In this document: positions 7,503 to 19,844 of the stretch, in pieces | How the letters are laid out: every line of letters begins with the position of its first letter | Position numbering within the stretch: position 1 is the first letter of the stretch | Source of the DNA: CAVURS01 sp963795385 | GTDB taxonomy: Bacteria; Actinomycetota; Actinomycetes; Actinomycetales; CAVURS01 | Assembly: GCA_963795385.1 (NCBI GenBank) | Contig: CAWCHK010000014.1 | Coordinates: 1-64,000 of the forward strand | Direction of reading: 5' to 3' | DNA length: 64,000 bases | Translations under genes and position numbers: made by a program | The notes under the pieces: model-generated | The model's input: the letters and a program-made list of their open reading frames with translations, nothing else | What the model was told of the DNA's origin: nothing | The model's database searches: none

Positions 7503-8431
7503 ATGCTCCAACCGACATTGCGGCAGCTCCGGACGTTTCTGGCGGTTGTCGAGAGCGGCGGCATCTCTTCGGCGGCACGACGGCTGGGCCTGACGCAGCC
7601 GGCTGCCAGTCAGCAGTTGCGCGAGCTGGAGCGGGTGCTACGCGCACGATTGCTCGAAAGGGCTGGAGGCAAGGCACATCCGACCGCGGCTGGCGAGGCG
7701 TTGCTGGAACCGGCGCGGCGAGCTCAAGCGGCGATCGATGATGCAGTCGCCGTGGTGGAGGCGCATCGATCAGGTGAGACCGGCAGGGTGCGTCTGGGAA
7801 CCGGCGCGACCGCGTGCATCTATCTGCTGCCCAACGTGTTGGCAGCGGCGAAGCGGCGCATGCCTGGACTGGAAATTGTCATCGCGACCGGCAACAGCAC
7901 GGATGTGGTGCGCCGAGTAGAGGTTGGCGAGCTGGACATTGCGCTGGTCACGTTGCCGGTTGCATCTGGCCGCGTGTTGAGCGTGACCCGATTAGTGGCC
8001 GATCCCCTGCTCGCATTATTTCCGCGGGCTATAGCGCCGCACGGTACTTACGTCTCGCCGTCGCAGATGATGGCGCTGCCGTTGATCCTGTACGACGCGG
8101 CAGGCAGCACGCGGGGGATTGTCGATGGCTGGTTCAGGCATGCTGGCATGACCGCATCGCCGGTCATGCAATTGGACAGCATCGAGGCGATCAAGGTGCT
8201 GGTGGCGGGAGGCCATGGCGCCTCGATCATGCCGCGGCTGGCGTTGAGCGTGATGCCGAGTGGGACGGTCACCCGGCAGTTGCGTCCAGCGGTGGCGCGG
8301 CAGCTTGGCGTGGTGGTACGGCGGGAGAAGGTTCTGAGCCGCGGGCTGCGCGTGCTGTTGGAGGCGCTACGGGCGACGAGCAATGAAGACGTGGGTGGCC
8401 GCGCCAAGTCCGGCCACGACGAGAGGCGACG

Positions 8432-8435
<4 letters not shown>
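7503..8435 (+). CDS. LysR-family transcriptional regulator
   Basis: A 310-residue LTTR. The N-terminal winged helix-turn-helix spans about residues 5-65 (PTLRQLRTFLAVVESGGISS, AARRLGLTQPAASQQLRELE). The effector-binding domain starts near residue 95 with GRVRLGTGATACIYLLPNVL and includes DIALVTLPVASGRVLSV. LTTRs usually regulate a divergently transcribed neighbour; here that is the GNAT-MFS pair, whose start lies 90 bp upstream, so regulation of that operon is a reasonable inference. The stop overlaps the convergent uvrA stop by 4 bp. Confidence 0.9.
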
Positions 8436-11309
<2,874 letters not shown>

Positions 11310-11459
11310 GCCGCATGGTCCTACAGTTGTTCTTGGGATGTTCTCGATCTATATGGCATTTCCCGGTGCGCTTGGGAAGGCCGGTTGATGGGTATTGCCC
11401 AGGATGGCCGGCGCGTGGATGGCGGGAGCTAGAGCGGTTCGATTGAGAAGGATGAGGCG

Positions 11460-11973
11460 ATGGCTGGCAGCGTCAACAAGGTGATCCTGGTGGGCAACCT
11501 GGGCAAGGACCCGGAGATGCGGAACGCTCCAGAACGGCAGCAAGATGGTCAATCTTCACGCTGGCGACCAGCGAGACCTGGAACGACCGCAGCGTCCGGC
11601 GAGCGCAAGGAGCGGACCGAGTGGCACCGCGTGGTGATCTTCAACGAGCGGCTGGCCGACGTCGCCGAGCGGTACCTGCGCAAAGGGCGCAAGGTCTATG
11701 TCGAGGGCGCGCTGCAGACCCGGAAATGGACCGACCAGTCCGGGCAGGAGCGATACACCACCGAGGTGGTGCATCGGCCGGTTCCGCGGCGAACTGACGC
11801 TGCTCGACAGCGCGCGCGGCGAGCGAGGGCGGCGAGAGGCGGCGGCGGCTATCCGCGAGCGCGCGGCCGGCGCAGCGCGCGGCAGCGCGGTGGCGGCGCG
11901 CGCGGCGGCGGCGGTGGGCCCGTCGTGGGATGCGCCGAAGGGCGGCGATCTGGACGACGAGATCCCGTTCTAA
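11460..11973 (+). CDS. ssb: Single-stranded DNA-binding protein, frameshifted
   Basis: OB-fold protein coating single-stranded DNA in replication and repair. It starts MAGSVNKVILVGNLGKDPEM. Later segments in other frames read LQNGSKMVNFTLATSETWND, then GERKERTEWHRVVIFNERLA, VAERYLRKGRKVYVEGALQT and KWTDQSGQERYTTEVV, ending with GRFRGELTLLDSARGERG. The C-terminal acidic tip GGDLDDEIPF is the universal SSB partner-docking peptide. Four extra bases explain the breaks (near 11,528, 11,553, 11,597 and 11,775). The restored length is about 170 residues, normal for the family. It is divergent from uvrA, separated by 150 bp, a conserved arrangement in many proteobacteria. Confidence 0.9.
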
Positions 11974-12061
11974 CTCGAGCCGATCGGAGCAAATCACGGG
12001 GCGCAACGCCGTAAGCATCCGGTAAGCCGGCAAGTCCAGACTCGGCCTCGGAACCACGCCC

Positions 12062-12739
12062 ATGCGCCTGCTTGCCGTTGAGGACGAACCTGCCCTGGCC
12101 TCGCTGCTATGCGCGGCGCTTGCGCGCGCAGGATTTGCGATCGACGCGGCGGACGGCATGCAGCATGCCTTGGCGTCACTAGCGGCGGCCGATTACGACG
12201 CAATCATCCTCGATCTCGGGCTGGCGGACGGCGATGGCATGACGCTGCTGCGCGGGCTGCGCAAGCGCGGTAATCCTGTCCCTGTGCTCATTCTGACCGC
12301 GCGGGATGCGCCGGAAGATCGCGTTGCCGGGCTGGACGGCGGCGCCGACGACTACGTTATAAAGCCCTTTCATATGAGCGAGCTTGTCTCGCGGATCCGA
12401 GCTCTCCTTCGCCGGCCAAACGCGGCGCTGGGAGTCCGGTTGGAGCTTGCGAATCTGGCATATGACAGTCCGACGCGCGTCACCGTGGTGGACGGTTCGA
12501 CGGTCGTGCCCTTGTCGCTGCGCGAGTCCTCGCTGCTGGAAATGCTGCTTCGCCGTTCAGGCCGGGTAGTGTCACGCGAGGCGCTCGAACAGGGGCTATA
12601 CAATTTCGACACGCCGACGACGCCGAATGCTGTTGAGGTTCTGGTTCACCGCTTGCGAAAGCGACTGTCTGATGCCGGTGCGAAGCTCGCAATTCATACC
12701 GTGCGTGGCGTCGGGTATCTACTCGCTGCCGCAGAATAG
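12062..12739 (+). CDS. OmpR/PhoB-family response regulator
   Basis: A 225-residue two-component response regulator. The receiver domain (about residues 1-115) begins MRLLAVEDEPALASLLCAAL, with acidic residues Glu7/Asp8, the phosphorylatable Asp51 in IILDLGLADGDG, the conserved Thr in LILTARDAPEDR and the Lys in DDYVIKPFHMSEL. A C-terminal winged-helix DNA-binding domain (about 128-222) ends HRLRKRLSDAGAKLAIHTVR then GVGYLLAAAE, typical of the OmpR class. The stop overlaps the start of the sensor kinase gene, so the pair is one operon. The adjacent convergent cytochrome b561-PepSY genes are likely targets by analogy with similar loci. Confidence 0.93.
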   Translation: MRLLAVEDEPALASLLCAALARAGFAIDAADGMQHALASLAAADYDAIILDLGLADGDGMTLLRGLRKRGNPVPVLILTARDAPEDRVAGLDGGADDYVIKPFHMSELVSRIRALLRRPNAALGVRLELANLAYDSPTRVTVVDGSTVVPLSLRESSLLEMLLRRSGRVVSREALEQGLYNFDTPTTPNAVEVLVHRLRKRLSDAGAKLAIHTVRGVGYLLAAAE

Positions 12740-14270
12740 CCAGCACGAATGGCGCCTGTCGCGCCGGTTGGCCTGGCGCCTCGCGGCGGTGATGGCGATC
12801 GCCATGATACTGGCTGCCGCTGCCGTCGTGTGGCGCACGCTCGCGACGATTGGCTCACTCGATGATGCTGCGCTGCAGAGCCAGGCCAGGCTGGTCGCTT
12901 CGCTTGTTTCGGTTGGGCCTGATGGCAAGCCACGTCTCGATCTGAGCGGCCCCCTGGCAGCGGCGTTTCGGGACAGCGACTCGAGTAGCTTCTTCGTGGT
13001 GTACGATCCCACCGGTGCGGTCGCCTTCAGTTCCAATGCACTCGCACCGGCAGCGATCGCGCCGTACGCGCCGCCGTCGTGGCATGGCTTCTTCCGTGCG
13101 CCGCGGAGCGGACTGTTTCCCGACGGCTTGCTTGGCGTGCAAGAGCACCAGGGGCCCTGGCGGGTGGTCGTTGCGCAGGCGCATGAGCAACAGGAGGGCC
13201 TTGTCGAAAGTCTGTTGCGCGAATTCCTGTTCAGCGCTCTGTGGCTCCTGGTGCCGATGGCGTTGCTCGTTGTCGGCATTGCTGTGCTGACCTTGCGGCA
13301 CGGATTGCGGCCACTGCGCCAGGCCTCAGCGGCGGCCGCGCAAATAGGTCCGGAGCATCCACATGTCCGTCTGCCGATAATCGGCCTGCCGGGAGAACTG
13401 TCGCCGTTGGTTGGTGCCGTCAATGCAGCGCTCGACCGGATGGACGGCTCGCTCGCGGCCCACCGCCGTTTCGTCGGTGACGCGGCCCACGCGTTGCGTA
13501 CGCCGCTTGCGATACTCACGGCACGCATCGATGAACTTCCCGAGGGAGAGGCAAGCGGCGCATTGCGAGCCGACTGTGACCGCATGCGCCGGTTGGTTGA
13601 GCAGATGCTGACCATGGTACGATTGGATGGTGCCCCGCTTGACGTCTCTGCCGCCGTCGATCTGCGTGCCGTGGCTGTTGAAGCGATATCGGGTCGCGCT
13701 CCGCTAGCGATCGCAAGCAACATCGAGCTTGCCTTGATCGGCCCTGACTCGATTCCGCTGATCGCGGGCAATCACGCGGCTATCGTGTTGGCGCTGGAAA
13801 ATTTGATTGACAACGCAATCGCGCATGCTCCCGAGGGGAGCGATGTCGAAGTGGTCATTGATCAGCCGTCCCGTTTGAGCGTTCGCGATCGTGGTCCCGG
13901 CGTGGCGGACGACAAACGCGGTGACATCTTCCGCCGTTTCCAGACCGGGCGTGATCGCGGCGTTGGTCTCGGCCTTGCCATAGTCGCGGAGGTTGCTGCG
14001 GCACATGGTGCAACGGTGTATGTCGAGCGGCGCGACGGTGGTGGCAGCTGCTTCGTGATTGCCTTCACTCGCCCGGCGTTTGCCTCATCGCAGGCTTCCG
14101 CCCGGTCAGCATCGCCCGAAGCAGGTTTTCCCGATGCAGCCAGCTCGATACCACCACGCCCATCACGTGCACCGCGACGAGCAGCAACAGCAGATGAGCC
14201 GAGCGATGGTGCAGGCGATCCACCCAGGGAACGCCAAACCAGCGATCGGTTTCGGTCATCCAGCCGCTGA
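12705..14270 (+). CDS. Two-component sensor histidine kinase
   Basis: Partner of the response regulator. GTG at 12705 is the most sensible start, overlapping the regulator's end; ATG at 12792 would remove part of the first membrane helix. A transmembrane segment (AAVMAIAMILAAAAVVWRTL) precedes a periplasmic sensor of about 130 residues. A second helix (LLVPMALLVVGIAVLTL), a HAMP-like linker and the HisKA box RFVGDAAHALRTPLAILTAR with the phosphoacceptor His follow. The ATPase boxes are ALENLIDNAIAHA (N box), VRDRGPGVADD (G1) and GVGLGLAIVAEVAAAHGA (G2). Catalytic homology ends near 14,080, yet the frame runs on for about 190 bases antisense to the cytochrome gene. The natural stop was probably lost to a base error around 14,070-14,090. 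Confidence 0.88.
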   Translation: MASGIYSLPQNSQHEWRLSRRLAWRLAAVMAIAMILAAAAVVWRTLATIGSLDDAALQSQARLVASLVSVGPDGKPRLDLSGPLAAAFRDSDSSSFFVVYDPTGAVAFSSNALAPAAIAPYAPPSWHGFFRAPRSGLFPDGLLGVQEHQGPWRVVVAQAHEQQEGLVESLLREFLFSALWLLVPMALLVVGIAVLTLRHGLRPLRQASAAAAQIGPEHPHVRLPIIGLPGELSPLVGAVNAALDRMDGSLAAHRRFVGDAAHALRTPLAILTARIDELPEGEASGALRADCDRMRRLVEQMLTMVRLDGAPLDVSAAVDLRAVAVEAISGRAPLAIASNIELALIGPDSIPLIAGNHAAIVLALENLIDNAIAHAPEGSDVEVVIDQPSRLSVRDRGPGVADDKRGDIFRRFQTGRDRGVGLGLAIVAEVAAAHGATVYVERRDGGGSCFVIAFTRPAFASSQASARSASPEAGFPDAASSIPPRPSRAPRRAATADEPSDGAGDPPRERQTSDRFRSSSR

Positions 14271-14616
14271 TGCCGACCACAAGCAGCATCATGAGCAGCA
14301 GGACCACCATGATGCCGCCGGCGGGATTGTGGCCGAGGTAATGTTTTGGCGTTCCACGCCATAAGGCGCGCAGATAGTGCAGCAGCGCGCGAGGGCCGGT
14401 GACGAAATTGGTGAAGCGGGCGTGCCGGGAGCCGACAACGCCCCACAGCACGCGCAGAAAGACGAGAACGAGCACGCCGTAGCCGATCGGCTCATGCAGC
14501 CACTTCAGGTCGGTTGACAGGAAGCAGATGGCGACGAACGTGAGCGTCCCCCAGTGGAACAGTCGCACGAACGGGTCCCAGACACGAACTTCCGATTGTG
14601 CGCCATTGTCGTCCAT
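14065..14616 (-). CDS. Cytochrome b561-type membrane protein
   Basis: Di-haem b-type membrane cytochrome of the bacterial cytochrome b561/Ni-hydrogenase b-subunit family, about 183 residues from ATG at 14616. It begins MDDNGAQSEVRVWDPFVRLF HWG in family style ('VWDpxVRxxHW'); the His of that motif is one expected haem ligand. Four helices are visible, including TLTFVAICFLSTDLKWLHEP, YGVLVLVFLRVLWGVVGS, MVVLLLMMLLVVGISGW and SAHLLLLLVAVHVMGVVVSS, the last with further candidate haem histidines. It lies 8 bp downstream of the PepSY gene. Such pairs are often driven by a neighbouring OmpR-type two-component system, and one is present here. Confidence 0.85.
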   Translation of the reverse strand: MDDNGAQSEVRVWDPFVRLFHWGTLTFVAICFLSTDLKWLHEPIGYGVLVLVFLRVLWGVVGSRHARFTNFVTGPRALLHYLRALWRGTPKHYLGHNPAGGIMVVLLLMMLLVVGISGWMTETDRWFGVPWVDRLHHRSAHLLLLLVAVHVMGVVVSSWLHRENLLRAMLTGRKPAMRQTPGE

Positions 14617-14623
14617 CCCAGTG

Positions 14624-14887
14624 CTATTCCTGGGCGACGATTGCACCCGTCGCGCCGTTCAACTCCAGTTCAAACCGCGCACCTTTGCTGTCGATGCCCT
14701 TCGCCTCGTAGCATCCATTATGCGTTGATAGTCCGCGGATCTGGGTGAATCCGCGATCGTGCAAGCTTTTGGTGATTGCGTCGCGCGACATCATGTTGCT
14801 GGCAGCGATATTGCAGGACTCCTCGGCGTACGAGGTGTTGCCGATCGCGAGAAAGCCAAGTGCGGCGAGCAGAATCAGGCGTTTCAT
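14624..14887 (-). CDS. Small periplasmic PepSY-like protein
   Basis: An 87-residue exported protein. The signal peptide MKRLILLAALGFLAIGNTSYA is followed by EESCNIAASNMMSRDAITKS and LHDRGFTQIRGLSTHNGCYE, ending FELELNGATGAIVAQE. The 'I...L...G(F/Y)..I..l....G.YE..a.d..G...El.lD..tG.I' layout is the PepSY domain pattern. These domains occur beside haem-containing membrane proteins and two-component regulators, and may act as sensors or modulators. Two cysteines (in ESCNI and NGCYE) could form a disulfide. The gene ends 8 bp before the cytochrome b561 start, so they form an operon. Confidence 0.8.
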   Translation of the reverse strand: MKRLILLAALGFLAIGNTSYAEESCNIAASNMMSRDAITKSLHDRGFTQIRGLSTHNGCYEAKGIDSKGARFELELNGATGAIVAQE

Positions 14888-14970
14888 TCCGGGCTCCTTG
14901 TCCGATGGTGTAACCCGGCGCTGTGATGCCGGCGCGCGCTTACAGCAAGCTTACGCGCGCTGCTTCGTGG

Positions 14971-16020
14971 TCACGCGGCGAATTTCACGCAGGTCGGCGT
15001 CGCCACCTCTGCGGCATGGCCCGTCGGCTGTAGCCCGCCGGTTCGCCGATCGATCCGGAAACTGACAACGCAGTCGCTGTTCTGGTTGGCCACCACGAGA
15101 AATTTGCCTGTTGGATCGATACCGAAGCCACGAGGTGTGCGGCCCTGCGTGGCCACGTGTTCCAGCGGCGTCAATCGGCCGGTGCGCGGAGCGATGCGAA
15201 AGCTGGCGATGCTGTCGTGGCCGCGGTTGGAGGCGTAGACGAAGCTGCCGAAGACGTGGATGTCGGCGCAGGTGTTCGGGCCGGTAATGCCGTCGGGCAG
15301 TGTCGAAACTGTTTGCACCTCGCGCAAGCCACCGGTCGTGCGGTTCAGTGCCATGGCGCGGACAGTCGAATCCAGTTCATTGACGAGATAGGCAAAGCCG
15401 CGGGTATGCAGGGCCAGATGACGCGGTCCGGAACCCGGCCGCAGCTTGATCCAGGGAGTGCTGTTCGCCTCCAGCATGCCGCGTTTCGTGTCGACCCGGT
15501 AGATGAACAGCTTGTCGAGGCCGAGGTCGGCGACGTAGGCGAAGCGGCCAATCTGATCGAGCGTAACCGAGTGCACGTGCGGGCCGGTCTGGCGCTGCGG
15601 ATGAATGCCGGCACCGACGTGCTGAATGAAATCGCTGGCCTCGCCGAGGCTGCCGTCTTCGCGCACCGGCAGGACACAGACACTGCCGCTTGAGTAGTTC
15701 GCGACGAAGACATGCCGGCGTTGGCGATCAACGGCGATGTGACATGGGTCGGCGCCGTGGGTCGGTCGGCGGTTCAGGAAAGTGAGTTCGCCGGAGACGG
15801 GTGCCACCGCGAAGGCACTGACGGTTCCGGCCGGATGCAGTTCGTTGACCGCGTAGAGGAAGCGTCGCGCAGGGTCCAAGGCGACGTATGAGGGGTTGTT
15901 GATGCCGGCGGCCACGCCAAGCTGGGTCAGCGCGCCCGTGGCGTGATCGAGGCGGAGGGCATGGATGCCGAGCGCTTTGCCGGCCGGGGGCTGCGTATAC
16001 GATCCGATATACAGGAGCAT
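14971..16020 (-). CDS. pgl: Lactonase family protein (6-phosphogluconolactonase, YbhE/Pgl type)
   Basis: Seven-bladed beta-propeller of the YbhE-type lactonase family, which hydrolyses 6-phosphogluconolactone or related lactones. From MLLYIGSYTQPPAGKALGIH it shows repeated blade strands such as PSYVALDPARRFLYAVNELH, HIAVDRQRRHVFVANYSSGS, GPHVHSVTLDQIGRFAYVAD, GPRHLALHTRGFAYLVNELD and TPRGFGIDPTGKFLVVANQN. 349 residues is the usual size. ATG at 16020 is chosen because the propeller begins right there; an upstream ATG at 16125 would add an unrelated stretch. The substrate is inferred from the family and is not certain. Confidence 0.85.
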   Translation of the reverse strand: MLLYIGSYTQPPAGKALGIHALRLDHATGALTQLGVAAGINNPSYVALDPARRFLYAVNELHPAGTVSAFAVAPVSGELTFLNRRPTHGADPCHIAVDRQRRHVFVANYSSGSVCVLPVREDGSLGEASDFIQHVGAGIHPQRQTGPHVHSVTLDQIGRFAYVADLGLDKLFIYRVDTKRGMLEANSTPWIKLRPGSGPRHLALHTRGFAYLVNELDSTVRAMALNRTTGGLREVQTVSTLPDGITGPNTCADIHVFGSFVYASNRGHDSIASFRIAPRTGRLTPLEHVATQGRTPRGFGIDPTGKFLVVANQNSDCVVSFRIDRRTGGLQPTGHAAEVATPTCVKFAA

Positions 16021-16237
16021 CTTGTCGCGCCGGGACCTGATTTTGGCTGCATACCATGCGGCTGGCTTAACAGCCATCGGTGGTGGCGTGGTCGTAATTG
16101 GCCATTCGTGCCCGGTATGGATCAATACCGCTGATGTAACCTAGTGAACCGATCCGGCGCAGCGGCAACCCGAAATTGCTTGCGATGTCAGGTGATTGGC
16201 AGTTACGATTACGCACCACAAATGAGGGAAACGCGCG

Positions 16238-16900
16238 GTGAGGCATCGTGGGCGGGTAAGTGTTGGCATCTGCGGCGTGACGGCGCTGAGCCTGTTGGTT
16301 TCCGGCTGCGCGCAGACGCCGATGGGACCGACGGTTCAAGTGATGCCCGGGCCCGGAAAGTCATTCGATGCGTTCGCTGGGGACCAGGCAATCTGCAAGG
16401 GCTATGCGCAACAGGCGGTAGCCGGACAGGCACAGAACGCCAACAACCAGGCGGTTGGCGCGGCAGCTATCGGCACGCTCTTGGGTGCAGGTCTTGGCGC
16501 GGCCATCGGTGGTGGCCGAGGCGCGGCGATCGGCGCCGGCAGCGGGGCTCTCGCGGGCACAGCCTACGGTGCGTCGGGCAGCTCCGGCGCCCAATACGGC
16601 ATACAGCAGCAGTACGATAACGCCTTTGCGCAGTGCATGTATGGGCACGGCGATGCTGTGCCCGGGTATGGCCCGATGATGGTGAACGCGCCGTCGCCGC
16701 CGCCATACGCGCCGGATGTCAGTTTGACGGTCGCTGTGCAGCAGCAGTTGATCCGTCTCGGCTATCTGCATGGCGTGGCGGATGGGGTGTCGGGGCCGCA
16801 GACGAGTTCGGCGATCAGCCAGTTCGAGAGCCTGTCCGGAATGCCGGTCGACGGCGTGCCTTCCGGTCCGTTGCTGGCACGCCTGCAAGCGACGCCGTAG
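16238..16900 (+). CDS. Lipoprotein with glycine zipper and peptidoglycan-binding domain
   Basis: A 220-residue predicted outer-membrane lipoprotein. GTG at 16238 starts MRHRGRVSVGICGVTALSLL, and a lipobox LVSGC places the acylated Cys at residue 24. Residues about 70-112 form a glycine zipper (QAVGAAAIGTLLGAGLGAAI, then GGGRGAAIGAGSGALAGTAY) of the kind that spans or oligomerises in membranes. Residues about 158-217 form a PG_binding_1-like domain (VAVQQQLIRLGYLHGVADGV, SGPQTSSAISQFESLSGMPV). The combination suggests an envelope protein tethering the outer membrane to peptidoglycan. It is monocistronic as far as visible. Confidence 0.8.
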   Translation: MRHRGRVSVGICGVTALSLLVSGCAQTPMGPTVQVMPGPGKSFDAFAGDQAICKGYAQQAVAGQAQNANNQAVGAAAIGTLLGAGLGAAIGGGRGAAIGAGSGALAGTAYGASGSSGAQYGIQQQYDNAFAQCMYGHGDAVPGYGPMMVNAPSPPPYAPDVSLTVAVQQQLIRLGYLHGVADGVSGPQTSSAISQFESLSGMPVDGVPSGPLLARLQATP

Positions 16901-17093
16901 ACGAGGGCATCGGGGAGGGGCGCGGACCCTCTTCCGGTGCTGCGCGACAGCCTCTCGCGCCCGATGGGCAAGGCGCACGGAAGTGGCGGCTACCCCTCGC
17001 TTTCCGAGCCGAATCAGCCTATCTACCGCTCATGATGCAGTGCAGCGCCGCAGACCGTGGTCCCGGCCGCCAACCCGTTGAATTGAGCCGTTT

Positions 17094-19844
17094 TTGAGCG
17101 ATACCCCCGACGACAAGTTGCCCGGCCCGCCCGAGGACACCCAGCCGGTGACCCTCGAGGAGGAAATGCGCCGGTCCTACCTCGATTACGCCATGAGCGT
17201 GATCGTGGCGCGGGCCCTGCCGGATGCGCGCGACGGGCTGAAGCCGGTGCACCGCCGCATCCTGTTTGGCATGCACGAGGCCGGCTATACGGCGGACAAG
17301 CAGTACCGCAAGTCGGCCCGCGTGGTGGGCGACGTGATGGGCAAGTATCACCCGCATGGCGACGCGGCGATCTACGATGCGCTGGCGCGTATGGTGCAGC
17401 CGTTCTCGATGCGCGTGCCGCTGATCGACGGGCAGGGCAATTTCGGCTCGGTCGATGGCGACAATCCCGCTGCGCAACGTTACACCGAGGTGCGGCTGGC
17501 TCGCGTCCGCGTCACTGCTGCTGGCCGACATCGAGCAGGATACCGTCGATTTCCAGCCAAACTACGATGAGACCGAGAAGGAGCCCGTCGTCCTTCCGGC
17601 GCGGTTTCCGAATCTGTTGGTCAACGGTGGCAACGGCATCGCCGTGGGAATGGCGACCAACATTCCGCCGCACAATCCGGGCGAGATGATCGACGCGACA
17701 CTGGCGCTGATCGCCGAGCCGGACATGTCGCTCGACGAGCTGATGCGCATCGTGCCGGGGCCGGATTTCCCCACCGGCGGCATCATCGTCGGACGGTCCG
17801 GCATCCGCGCAGCGTTTGAAACCGGGCGTGAGTCGATCACCATCCGCGCACGGCATGAATTCGAGGAGACCGCGCGCGACCGTCAGGCGATCATCATCAC
17901 CGAGATCCCCTATCAGGTGAACAAGAAGACGCTGCTGGAGCGTATCGGCGAACTGGTGCGCGAAAAGCAGATCGAAGGCATCTCCGGCGTGCGGGACGAG
18001 AGCGATCGTTCGGGCATGCGCGTGGTGATCGAGTTGCGGCGCGATGCGACACCCGAGGTGGTGCTGAACCAGCTTTATCGCTTCACGCAACTGCAGATCA
18101 ACTTTCGGCATCAACATGCTGGCGCTCGATAGGGGCCAGCCTCGGCAGCTTGGCCTGCGCGACGCATTGCAGTGCTTCATCCGCTTCCGCGAGGAGGTGA
18201 TCCTGCGGCGGGCGCGGTTCGAGCTGGATAAGGCGCGCAAGACCGCACACAACGCTTGTCGGCTGGCGATCGCGGTCGCCGACATCGACGAGGTGATCAG
18301 GCTGATCCGTGCGAGCGCGGATGCAGCGGCGGCGCGCGGGGCGTTGATGGCGCGCGACTGGCCGGCCGCGGATATCGCGCCGCTGCTGGCGCTGATCGAC
18401 GAGCCGGGCAATGTGATCAGCGAGAACAACACCGTGCGCCTGACCGAAGAACAGGCGCGCGGCATCCTCGAAATCCGGCTGCAACGGCTGACCGGACTCG
18501 AGCGCGAGAAGATCCACCAGGACCTGACGGAGGTCGCCGAGCGAAATCCGTGATCTGCTCGACATCCTGGCATCGCATCCTCGGCGCATGGAGGTGATGC
18601 GCGACGAACTGATGAAGGCGCGCGAGGATTGGCGTCGCCGCGTAGGACCGACATCATCGACGCGGTGGCAGATCAGGAAGACGAAAGCCTGATCGAGCCG
18701 GGGCAGATGGTGGTGACGATAACCCGCGACGGGTTCATCAAGCGCACCACGCTGGAGACCTACCGGGCACAGAACCGCGGCGGCCGCGGGCGCTCCGGTG
18801 CATCGACGCGTGGCGACGACATCGTCACGCGCAGCTTCCACGCGCATACCCATCAGTGGGTGCTGTTCTTCTCCTCGGGCGGCAAGGCGTACCGCGAGAA
18901 GGTGTGGCGGTTGCCGGAAGCAGGGCCCACGGCGAAGGGCAGGGCGCTGGTCAATCTTCTGCCGGACCTTGGCTCCGACACGATCACCACGGTGTTGCCG
19001 CTGCCGCAGGACGAGGCGTTGTGGGACAGCCTGCATCTGGTGTTCGCGACCGCGTCGGGCGGCGTGCGGCGCAACAGGCTGTCGGATTTCCGCAACGTGC
19101 GCTCTGCCGGGTTGATCGCGATGAAACTGGACGAGGGCGATCGGCTGATCGGCGTCGCAACATGCCGTGACGGCCAGGATGCCTTCCTGGCGACGCGCAA
19201 GGGGCGCTGCATCCGGTTCGAGTTGTCCGATGACACTGTGCGCGTGTTCGCGGGGCGCGACAGCTCCGGCGTGCGCGGCATCCGTCTTGCGGATGGCGAC
19301 GAGGTGATCAGCCTGTCGGTGCTGCGCCACGTCGATGCCTCCAACGAAGAGCGCGCTGCCTATCTGAAACAGGCCAATGCGAGGCGCCGCGGCAACGGCA
19401 ACGGCGAGGACGAGGTTGAGGCGGCGCCGGATGCCGATGAGCCGGTGACCGAGGTGCAGCTGGACGAGGCGCGCATCGGCGAGCTGGAGGTGGCGGAGGA
19501 ATTCCTGCTGACGGTGACGGATGCCGGCTTCGGCAAGCGCTCCTCGGCCTACGAGTATCGGGTGACCGGACGCGGCGGGCAGGGGATTGCCAACATCACA
19601 TTGGCACCGCGTAATGGCACCGCCGTGGTGGCGACGCTTCCCGGTGGGGCATGGGGACGACGTGATGCTGGTGACGGATGCGGGACGGCTGATACGTGTG
19701 CCGGCCGACCAGGTGCGTCGTACCGGCCGGCAGGCGATGGGTGTGACGCTGTTCAGGGTGGATGCTGACGAGCACGTGACCAGCGTGTTCCCGGTGATCG
19801 AGGACACGGGTGATGATAACGGTTCGTCTGGAGACGACGCATAG
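17094..19844 (+). CDS. gyrA: DNA gyrase subunit A, frameshifted
   Basis: Type II topoisomerase subunit that cuts and rejoins DNA to introduce negative supercoils. TTG at 17094 starts LSDTPDDKLPGPPEDTQPVT. The catalytic Tyr is residue 130 in NPAAQRYTE. The QRDR reads KYHPHGDAAIYDALARM: the position equivalent to E. coli Ser83 is Ala (residue 91), and the Asp87 equivalent is kept. The C-terminal beta-pinwheel is present (KAYREKVWRLPEAGPTAKGR; the GyrA box is QNRGGRG in TYRAQNRGGRGRSGASTRGD). Frameshifts are extra bases near 17,505, 18,107, 18,545 and 19,655 and a missing base near 18,636. The span is about 917 codons, as expected. The stop TAG is directly followed by the coaD ATG. Confidence 0.93.
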
